The notes beneath the pieces were generated by a model. It was not told the origin of the DNA. It was given only the letters and a program-made list of their open reading frames with translations, and searched no databases. This document shows, in pieces, positions 1 through 4,629 of a stretch of DNA of 10,837 nt. Position numbers and translations under genes: made by a program. The DNA comes from Bacteroidales bacterium UBA3816. Its GTDB lineage: Bacteria > Bacteroidota > Bacteroidia > Bacteroidales > P3. Location: the NCBI GenBank assembly GCA_002368955.1, contig DFDY01000134.1, positions 1-10,837 of the forward strand, given 5' to 3'. The stretch's first letter is position 1. Every line of letters begins with the position of its first letter.

Positions 1-105
1 CGCTAAATTCTCCGCTTCGCTATCGAAAGTCCACTGGACTTTCTTCACAGTGTTATTAATATTAAGCCTCTCCGAGGCATCTTTATGACAAATGCGGATA
101 ATCAT
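1..105 (-). CDS. Possible 5' end of an unidentified gene, cut by the left edge
   Basis: On the minus strand an ATG at 105-103 opens a frame that runs 35 codons to the window edge without a stop. The protein begins MIIRICHKDASERLNINNTV. An in-frame TAA lies two codons upstream (114-112), so this ATG is the natural start. The residue mix looks protein-like, with charged and hydrophobic residues interspersed, but I recognise no family. No TAnnTTTG box is visible upstream on this strand. The start codon lies inside a 7-bp inverted repeat (96-110), and two more palindromes fall within the frame (66-78 and 25-43), so the stretch could instead be structured non-coding DNA. Confidence is low because only 105 nt are visible. 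Confidence 0.35.
   Translation of the reverse strand, partial: MIIRICHKDASERLNINNTVKKVQWTFDSEAENLA
25..43. repeat. 19-bp perfect palindrome
   Basis: GAAAGTCCACTGGACTTTC has 9-bp arms around a single central C. It is one of three short palindromes in the first 110 nt. It lies inside the possible left-edge reading frame. It could form a hairpin of about 8 bp with a 3-nt loop. Its role is unknown. Confidence 0.6.
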
Positions 106-110
106 TATCC
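96..110. repeat. 15-bp perfect inverted repeat over the left-edge start codon
   Basis: GGATAAT and ATTATCC (7-bp arms, one central C) overlap the minus-strand ATG at 105-103. The geometry would suit an operator or a start-codon hairpin, but no regulator is visible nearby and this is inference. A smaller hairpin, GCCTC-tcc-GAGGC, lies at 66-78. Confidence 0.5.
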
Positions 111-142
111 CTTAAATACGTGTCGGACGCAACTGCTTGTAC

Positions 143-150
143 TATATTTG
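143..150 (+). promoter_or_regulatory. Bacteroidetes-type -7 box TATATTTG
   Basis: TATATTTG matches TAnnTTTG exactly. It points toward the long inverted repeat at 164-374 and predicts a transcript starting near 155-158. No convincing TTG -33 element is seen about 20 nt upstream, so a chance match is possible. The fact that it sits immediately before a strong structure with no ORF supports it. Confidence 0.5.
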
Positions 151-156
151 TGTGCC

Positions 157-378
157 CCTGAGTTATGCACATAAAAATAGCGTGGCACTTCTATGTCTTC
201 ATCGGTTATTCTGAGGTCTTGGACTACCTATTCATCCCAACTACAACGTATAAGCCCACGCCATGTGGCGGGAGCGCCGCTGCTTCACTCTGGGATGAAT
301 TTGCTGAATAGTGTCCAAGTTTTCAGAATAACCAGATAAGCGACTTCGCTATTTCCTATTCTATGATGTGCATATTAT
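157..378 (+). ncRNA. Candidate structured small RNA, 6S-like architecture (ends approximate)
   Basis: A single imperfect hairpin spans about 211 nt. Exact pairing blocks are 164-172 with 366-374 (9 bp), 175-182 with 347-354 (8 bp; 176-180 with 356-360 is an alternative), 204-214 with 323-333 (11 bp, extendable by two G-U pairs), 218-224 with 313-319 (7 bp), 228-233 with 306-311 (6 bp) and 234-239 with 291-296 (6 bp). The layout is a closing stem, a large internal bubble with a small hairpin on its 3' side (339-350), then a long interrupted apical stem ending in a GC-rich loop region (CGCC-atgt-GGCG at 259-270). 6S RNA, which binds RNA polymerase, has this layout and about this length. No plausible coding frame covers the region on the plus strand. 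The 6S assignment is inference from shape. A MITE remnant or another structured RNA is possible. I see no clear terminator; ATGAAG-tttg-CTTCAT at 382-397 is the nearest hairpin. Confidence 0.42.
164..374. repeat. Long imperfect inverted repeat, arms about 75-85 nt
   Basis: The left arm (164-239) and right arm (291-374) share six exactly complementary blocks of 6-11 bp in strictly nested order, separated by small loops and bulges. The longest is GGTTATTCTGA with TCAGAATAACC. A second outstanding one is ATTCATCCCA (230-239) with TGGGATGAAT (291-300), which competes with the 228-233 pairing. Nested order across 200 nt is not expected by chance. It underlies the ncRNA candidate listed separately. 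No target-site duplication was identified that would mark it as a transposable element. Confidence 0.85.
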
Positions 379-438
379 TCTATGAAGTTTGCTTCATTGG
401 CAACTGTTTTCGTTAATATTCAGTTCTATTTAATCGTC

Positions 439-783
439 TTATAAAGAAGACAGTATCTTTTCAATTTGTTTCTTCAACTGTGGCAGATTATCTTGTGCTG
501 TCTGCCAGGCTGTGCGGGCATCGATATTGTAATAGTCATGCACCAACACATGGCGCATACTTATCACGTCCTTCCACTGCACCTCAGGATGTTGGGATTG
601 CAACTCTTTTGTTACATTGTTGGCGGCTTCACCTACAATCTCAATATTCTTCACTACAGCATAAAAGGGAATCTTGTCATTGTAAAGGTCACTCAACGTC
701 TTGCCATCCAGAAAACTTTATACGTTATCAATGGCTGTTAACATATGTTCTAACCGACCGGAATCTCTAACAACTTCTCTCAT
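439..783 (-). pseudogene. hepT: HepT-like ribonuclease toxin (DUF86), interrupted by an in-frame stop
   Basis: The frame from ATG 783 reads MREVVRDSGRLEHMLTAIDN-V, then TAA at 720-718 (codon 22), then continues in the same frame as SFLDGKTLSDLYNDKIPFYA to a stop at 441-439. The total of 114 codons matches the usual DUF86/HepT length. HepT is a HEPN-fold RNase toxin. Its catalytic RX4HXY motif is present and intact as R77, H82 and Y84 in RHVLVHDY. A single C/T-to-A change in a Tyr codon would explain the stop, since the reading frame is unshifted. The 5' end overlaps mntA by 17 nt, the arrangement typical of the pair. Without the N-terminal helix the 85-aa remainder, which could only begin at a TTG (696), is probably inactive. 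A sequencing error or reinitiation is the alternative. Confidence 0.85.
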
Positions 784-1072
784 AAATCAATTTCTTATCT
801 CGATTAGCTGTTTCGGCAGCAAAAGGGAGCAAAGTACCGTCCTCCACCAAATCAACACGTCTGCCGATTAAGTCAGAAAGCTCATTCATGATATGGCAAT
901 ACTGCATGAGCCCCACACTAGCTTTATCATGGTCGAACGCAACCAATATGTCCACATCGCTCTCTGGGGTTTCCTCTCCACGAGCATATGAGCCGAAGAG
1001 CCAAGCCCTCAGCACCGGCTGAGTTGCAAGATAGCCTCGAATAGTATCAATCATTTTTTCGCTCATAACCAT
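767..1072 (-). CDS. mntA: MntA-like minimal nucleotidyltransferase antitoxin
   Basis: This 101-aa protein has the minimal nucleotidyltransferase signature GSX10DXD: G27, S28, D39 and D41 in GSYARGEETPESDVDILV. In characterised MntA/HepT systems this enzyme neutralises HepT by AMPylating the tyrosine of its RX4HXY motif, in the cytoplasm. The downstream hepT frame overlaps its last 17 nt, so the two would be translationally coupled. Here the antitoxin appears intact while the toxin frame carries a stop. The start could be ATG 1072, or ATG 1066 which gives MSEKMIDT; neither has a clear Shine-Dalgarno sequence. No promoter box was found in the 67 nt before it, so it may be read from the upstream lipoprotein gene or from an atypical promoter. 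Confidence 0.88.
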   Translation of the reverse strand: MVMSEKMIDTIRGYLATQPVLRAWLFGSYARGEETPESDVDILVAFDHDKASVGLMQYCHIMNELSDLIGRRVDLVEDGTLLPFAAETANRDKKLIYERSC

Positions 1073-1139
1073 AATTGATAACGAAGAAAGTAACTCTCTA
1101 GTATCTTTTCACCGAAAAAAAAGCGAACCGACATAATCT

Positions 1140-1958
1140 CTACTGCCGCGTGTTCACCGAGGAGCTGCCTGAGGTGGAGCAATTGACCGTTGGGGTGCAG
1201 CCTGTGGGGACGCCATAGACGATGTGACTGGAGCCTGAGAGTGCTACGCGAAGGCTCTCGCACACATTAAAATCGGCATCGCTGCTACCGCTTAGCTCAC
1301 CAGTCACCTTGCGGCAATCCATCTGGGGCGAGAGGAATTCGCTAGAGCCCGAAAGGTCCAAATCCAAAAGATCCAGACAGCTGCCCTCAGCCTTGACAGT
1401 CGAAGACCCTATGGCCTCCAGTTCAATGGTGGTGGCATCAATCCGGCCCGTCATCTCCGATGACCCCGAAAGGTCCATGGCAACTTTCTCGCTATTGATG
1501 GAACCCGTAAAAGACGAAGCACCCGACAAATCCATCTCCACCTGGGTGGCACGTACCGTTCCCTCGAAGTCCGAAGAACCTGAAATGTCCAGTTCGACAT
1601 TCTCGCCCATCAGGTCGCCCACAAAGGTAGAAGCACCCGACAGGTCTACCTCACAAAGCTGCTCATTGCGAGGCAGCAGCACCTTGGCACCTCTACGGGA
1701 GATGACCAGATTGGGCCGGAGCTTAATCGTCAACACGCCGTCCTCCACCTTGACCACCACATATTGCTGCATCCGGGCCGAAGTGGTCACCACCGCACTA
1801 GAGACCGTATCACACACCACCACATCGAAAGCACTGCTGACCTCCAAGCGGGTATAATCGCCCGCGATGGGGTATTCCATGGTGAAATACTGAGTGTCCT
1901 TATCGCAAGCCGCAAACAGCAGGCACAGCATAATTGCCACAAAACCAATTTTTTTCAT
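1140..1958 (-). CDS. Head-GIN domain (DUF2807) putative lipoprotein
   Basis: This 272-aa protein starts at ATG 1958 (MKKIGFVAIMLCLLFAAC). That is a lipoprotein signal peptide with lipobox LFAAC and lipidation Cys18, so it should be anchored in an envelope membrane facing the periplasm or surface. A longer frame runs up to 2078, but it would read through the promoter and place the signal peptide internally. Residues 25-100 form the first part of the head-GIN domain. From residue 106 a [L/I]SG[S/A]S-type motif recurs near 106, 125, 144, 163, 183 (degenerate, IGSS), 202, 222, 240 and 262. This 19-20-residue spacing suits rungs of a parallel beta-helix, as expected for DUF2807. The family's function is not established; adhesion has been proposed. 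It has its own promoter and lies 67 nt upstream of mntA on the same strand. Confidence 0.9.
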   Translation of the reverse strand: MKKIGFVAIMLCLLFAACDKDTQYFTMEYPIAGDYTRLEVSSAFDVVVCDTVSSAVVTTSARMQQYVVVKVEDGVLTIKLRPNLVISRRGAKVLLPRNEQLCEVDLSGASTFVGDLMGENVELDISGSSDFEGTVRATQVEMDLSGASSFTGSINSEKVAMDLSGSSEMTGRIDATTIELEAIGSSTVKAEGSCLDLLDLDLSGSSEFLSPQMDCRKVTGELSGSSDADFNVCESLRVALSGSSHIVYGVPTGCTPTVNCSTSGSSSVNTRQ

Positions 1959-1984
1959 ATCCAATAATTCTTTGTATTGCCCTG

Positions 1985-1992
1985 CAAATATA
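1985..1992 (-). promoter_or_regulatory. Promoter -7 box of the GIN lipoprotein gene
   Basis: On the minus strand this reads TATATTTG, an exact TAnnTTTG match. It is 26 nt upstream of the ATG at 1958, leaving a leader of about 20 nt. This placement supports the start chosen for the lipoprotein. No clear TTG -33 element was seen. Confidence 0.7.
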
Positions 1993-2057
1993 CACATTAT
2001 TTTCATTTTTCTCATATAAAATACCCTCTCTGGAACCACACCATTCAAAAAAATGCT

Positions 2058-2065
2058 TATCTTCG
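2058..2065 (+). promoter_or_regulatory. Promoter-like box TATCTTCG
   Basis: It differs from TAnnTTTG by one base and lies in an A/T-rich context. It sits 41 nt upstream of a plus-strand ATG (2107) that opens only a 20-codon frame. It may be the remains of a gene start, or the promoter of a very small gene or RNA. Confidence 0.3.
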
Positions 2066-2106
2066 TACGTTGGAACACTCGAATTATTAACCCTTATTAC
2101 ATCAAT

Positions 2107-2169
2107 ATGAACAAAATACACATTCTATCCATCGACTTAAAGAGCCTTATCTGCCTGTTTGAGAATTGA
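2107..2169 (+). CDS. 20-aa small ORF or truncated gene start
   Basis: ATG 2107 encodes MNKIHILSIDLKSLICLFEN and stops at TGA 2167-2169, inside the first unit of the 7-bp repeat array. A near-consensus promoter box lies 41 nt upstream and the leader is A/T-rich, as for many Bacteroidetes genes. The peptide is amphipathic with no family match I can name. It may be a leader or small protein, or the 5' remnant of a gene whose body was lost where the repeat array now begins. The evidence is weak because ORFs of this size arise often by chance. Confidence 0.2.
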   Translation: MNKIHILSIDLKSLICLFEN

Positions 2170-2354
2170 GAATTGAGATTTGAGAATTGAGAATTGAGTT
2201 GAGAATTGAAATTTGAGAATTGGAATTTGAGAATTGGAATTTGAGAATTGAGATTTGAGAATTGAGATTTGAGAATTGAGATTTGAGAATTGAGATTTGA
2301 GAATTGGAATTTGAGAATTGAAAATTGAGATTTGAGAATTGAGAATTGAGAATT
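2161..2354. repeat. Array of 28 degenerate 7-bp units (GAGAATT family)
   Basis: The plus strand is built almost entirely of 7-mers: GAGAATT alternating with GAGATTT, GGAATTT, GAAATTT or GAAAATT. There are 27 full units and one 5-nt unit (GAGTT, sixth). From the seventh to the twenty-fourth unit the alternation is strict, giving a 14-bp higher-order period. The minus strand has no stops in any frame because AATTCTC tandems always read N-S-Q-F-S-I-L, so the long minus-strand frames through here are artefacts. Array length could vary by slippage. Confidence 0.95.
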
Positions 2355-2371
2355 GGCTTCCGCATCTGGAT

Positions 2372-2406
2372 AATTCTCCATTTTCCTTTCTCCATTCTCA
2401 ATTTCA
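2372..2406. repeat. Inverted degenerate heptads facing the main array
   Basis: AATTCTC, CATTTTC, CTTTCTC, CATTCTC and AATTTCA follow each other in 7-nt steps. They are the complement of the GAGAATT-type unit, degenerated. They are separated from the main array by 17 nt (2355-2371), so the last GAGAATT and first AATTCTC can pair as a hairpin. Confidence 0.6.
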
Positions 2407-2459
2407 CATGAACTGAACAGTCGGCACCACAAAAAAGCGCATATATGGAAAAAAGTTCG

Positions 2460-2467
2460 TACCTTTG
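2460..2467 (+). promoter_or_regulatory. Promoter -7 box of the rnhA-pnuC-prmC-symporter operon
   Basis: TACCTTTG is an exact TAnnTTTG match, within the familiar Bacteroidetes context AGTTCGTACCTTTGCA. It lies 12 nt before the ATG at 2480, implying a very short leader. A TTG -33 element is not evident. Confidence 0.75.
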
Positions 2468-2479
2468 CACTCCTTTATT

Positions 2480-3145
2480 ATGGCAAAGAAACAGAAATAC
2501 TACGTTGTGTGGCAGGGAAATACGCCAGGCATATACGACAGTTGGGAAGACTGCCAACGGCAGGTGATCGGCGTGGCGGGTGCGCAATACAAGTCCTTCG
2601 ACACTCAGCAGGCCGCCCAGCAGGCATTTCTGCGCCCCTACGATGAGATGAAGGGGCAGAAAACCATCCGCGAGCACAAGGAGAGCATCGTGGGCGTGGA
2701 CGAGAACGGCATGACCTTTGTGCGCGAGGGGGCTATGGACGGGCCGGTGCTGGACAGCCTGGCCGTGGATGCCGCCTGCAGCGGCAATCCGGGCGTGATG
2801 GAATACCAAGGGGTATACGTTGCCAACCGCCAGCAGATATTCCACTACAAGGCCCCGGTGGGCACCAACAACGTGGGCGAGTTCCTAGCCATCGTGCACG
2901 GACTCTCCTACTTGAAGAAACACCACTTGAACCAAATCATCTACAGCGACTCCAAAATAGCCATCAACTGGGTGAAGCACAAAGAATGCCGCAGCAAACT
3001 GCCCCTGACGGCTCAGACTGCCGAACTGTGGAACCTGGTACGCCGGGCCGAGGCATGGCTGCAGACCAACACCTATACCACCGAAATACGCAAGTGGGAC
3101 ACCGACCGCTGGGGTGAGATTCCCGCCGACTTTGGCAGAAAATAA
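2480..3145 (+). CDS. rnhA: Ribonuclease HI with N-terminal viroplasmin-type hybrid-binding domain
   Basis: This 221-aa cytoplasmic enzyme should cleave the RNA strand of RNA:DNA hybrids (R-loops, primer remnants). Residues 5-53 (KYYVVWQGNTPGIYDSWEDC onward) form the viroplasmin/hybrid-binding domain known from eukaryotic RNase H1. A linker follows to about residue 90, then the RNase H fold. The catalytic carboxylates are D97 (DAACSGNPG), E134 (NVGEFLAI), D157 (YSDSK) and D217 (GEIPADFG). Their spacing of 37, 23 and 60 residues closely follows Bacillus halodurans RNase H1 (D71, E109, D132, D192), with the same KWxTDxWGEIxAD ending. ATG 2480 is chosen; the in-frame TTG at 2465 lies within the promoter box. 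It is the first gene of a four-gene operon, 13 nt before pnuC. Confidence 0.93.
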   Translation: MAKKQKYYVVWQGNTPGIYDSWEDCQRQVIGVAGAQYKSFDTQQAAQQAFLRPYDEMKGQKTIREHKESIVGVDENGMTFVREGAMDGPVLDSLAVDAACSGNPGVMEYQGVYVANRQQIFHYKAPVGTNNVGEFLAIVHGLSYLKKHHLNQIIYSDSKIAINWVKHKECRSKLPLTAQTAELWNLVRRAEAWLQTNTYTTEIRKWDTDRWGEIPADFGRK

Positions 3146-3158
3146 ACACACCTAATAA

Positions 3159-3737
3159 ATGAATATCGAAGCAATACTCACCATCCTTATCACCATTGCA
3201 CAGATAGCCACCGTCTACCTCGCCGCCCGCGGCAACCGCTGGACGTGGATTTTCAGCATCATCACCGGCCTTATCCTGTGCTATAATTTCTTTACCGACA
3301 AGCACTTCATGAGCTTTGCCTTTCAGGTCTACAGCCTGCTGGCCTCCATCGGGGGCGTGTTCATCTGGAAGAAGAAAGAAGAGGACAACCGCCGCACCAT
3401 TTGCTGGGGCAACCCGTTGTGGCCGCTGTTGGCCGTGGTGGGCATAGCGACTGCCACCCTGTTCATCGACACGCGGCTGCTGCACTCCAACCTGCCTGTG
3501 CTCGACTGCGCCATCTTTGCCCTGCAGGCCGTCGCCACCTTCCTGATGGTGCGCAAGGACATCAACGCCTGGATATGCTACCTCATCTGCGATGCCATCT
3601 ATATTCCTTTAGGCATCATGGGAGGCAGCTACAAATGGCTGGTCATCAGTGCCTGCTTCCTCATCACGGCCACCTATGGCTTCATCACCTTTGTAAAAGC
3701 CTGGAAGGCATCCAAGAAAGCCTCTGCCGATGCCTAA
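3159..3737 (+). CDS. pnuC: PnuC-family vitamin/nucleoside transporter
   Basis: This 192-aa inner-membrane protein has about seven hydrophobic segments (roughly residues 4-22, 28-45, 52-70, 86-103, 115-131, 138-155 and 160-180). That agrees with the seven-helix fold of PnuC. Family-like features are GNRWTWIF after helix 1, LDCAIFALQAVATFLMVRK in the middle and the following W-rich segment. PnuC proteins move uncharged vitamins by facilitated diffusion: nicotinamide riboside, or thiamine or riboflavin in relatives. The substrate cannot be read from this sequence. No TPP or other riboswitch precedes it and no NadR or thiamine kinase neighbours it. It ends by overlapping the prmC start by 8 nt. 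Confidence 0.88.
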   Translation: MNIEAILTILITIAQIATVYLAARGNRWTWIFSIITGLILCYNFFTDKHFMSFAFQVYSLLASIGGVFIWKKKEEDNRRTICWGNPLWPLLAVVGIATATLFIDTRLLHSNLPVLDCAIFALQAVATFLMVRKDINAWICYLICDAIYIPLGIMGGSYKWLVISACFLITATYGFITFVKAWKASKKASADA

Positions 3738-4629
3738 CACCACCCACATGCGCATACCCTCCAACCGAGTGCGGGATATAGAGCGATATATCCGCACCGA
3801 ATTGGACGGAAAGTATCCGGAAGGAGAGCTGCGCATGTTCACTCTAATGCTTTTCGAAGCCTATCTGGGTTGGGACACGGCTCAGCTACTGCTGCACCGC
3901 GACGACACCATCAACCAGTCAGACCTGCTGAAATTCCATTGGGCCGTGGAAGAGCTCAAGCAATGCCGCCCCATACAGCACATCATCGGTCACACCCACT
4001 TCTGCAACTGCCAGATAGCCGTTTCGCCCGACGTGCTGATACCACGTCCAGAGACAGAGGAGATCGTGACCGCAACCGCCAACCTGCTGCGCAAAAAAGA
4101 GCCCACGGCACAAACCGGAAATTACCTAGACCTCTGCACTGGCAGCGGCTGCATAGCCATTGCCTTGGCCAAAGAATTCCCCGAGGCGAGAGTCTATGCC
4201 GTAGACCTATCCGCCGAGGCCCTTGCCCTTGCCCGAAAGAATGCCGAAAGGAACCATGTGGAGGTCACCTTTTCACAAGCAGACCTACTGGAAAGGGAAC
4301 CTCTACTCCCCTGCACCGCCTTCGACCTCATCATCAGCAACCCTCCCTATATCCGCGACTGCGAGCGCAGCGGCATGGAGCGCAACGTGCTGGACTACGA
4401 ACCCGCCCTGGCACTCTTCGTGCCCGACAACGACCCATTGAAATTCTACAGAGCCATAGGACACTACGCCCAACGGCACCTCACCGGCAACGGACTCCTC
4501 ATACTAGAAATTAACGAACACCTCGGTCCTGAGACATGCCAGCTACTACAAGCACTCGGGTTTGAAACCCACCTGCAGCAAGACTTCCGTGGCAAGGACC
4601 GAAGCATAATAGCCACTTTACAACCATGA
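3730..4629 (+). CDS. prmC: Peptide chain release factor N5-glutamine methyltransferase
   Basis: This 299-aa SAM-dependent enzyme should methylate the glutamine of the GGQ motif in RF1 and RF2, raising termination efficiency in the cytoplasm. Residues 1-95 are the helical PrmC N-terminal domain that recognises the release factor. The hallmark IPRPETEE is at 104-111. The SAM-binding loop is LDLCTGSGCIAIAL (133-146), and the acidic residue after strand 2 lies in VYAVDLS (155-161). The catalytic NPPY motif is at 204-207. Length and motif order are normal. The ATG at 3730 overlaps the pnuC stop, and the gene's own stop forms an ATGA overlap with the symporter start, so translation is probably coupled. 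ATG 3748 is an alternative start. Confidence 0.95.
   Translation: MPNTTHMRIPSNRVRDIERYIRTELDGKYPEGELRMFTLMLFEAYLGWDTAQLLLHRDDTINQSDLLKFHWAVEELKQCRPIQHIIGHTHFCNCQIAVSPDVLIPRPETEEIVTATANLLRKKEPTAQTGNYLDLCTGSGCIAIALAKEFPEARVYAVDLSAEALALARKNAERNHVEVTFSQADLLEREPLLPCTAFDLIISNPPYIRDCERSGMERNVLDYEPALALFVPDNDPLKFYRAIGHYAQRHLTGNGLLILEINEHLGPETCQLLQALGFETHLQQDFRGKDRSIIATLQP

Noticed and set aside
150..374. Group II intron (GTGTG-like 5' end before a structured region)
   Set aside because: No domain V-like element and no reverse transcriptase ORF is present, and the structure is one long hairpin instead of six domains.
382..451. Intrinsic terminators downstream of hepT (ATGAAG-tttg-CTTCAT at 382-397; GTCTT/AAGAC around 436-451)
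   Set aside because: Stems are only 5-6 bp, A/T-rich and not followed by a T-run on the minus strand, so they are too weak to call.
1309..1857. 182-aa plus-strand open frame
   Set aside because: It is the complement of the GIN lipoprotein gene. Its composition (Ser/Arg/Pro-rich) mirrors the repeated LSGSS codons, and there is no promoter or family match.
1959..2078. N-terminal extension of the GIN lipoprotein to 2078
   Set aside because: It would read through the TATATTTG promoter box and put 40 residues before a perfect lipoprotein signal peptide.
2161..2354. CRISPR array
   Set aside because: The units are 7 bp with no unique spacers; this is a short tandem repeat.
2465..2479. TTG start for RNase H at 2465
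   Set aside because: It lies inside the -7 promoter box. ATG 2480 gives the natural MAKKQKYYVV N-terminus.
2147..2845. Long minus-strand frames encoding N-S-Q-F-S-I-L repeats
   Set aside because: AATTCTC tandem units have no stop in any frame, so these frames are by-products of the heptad array joined to the antisense of rnhA.
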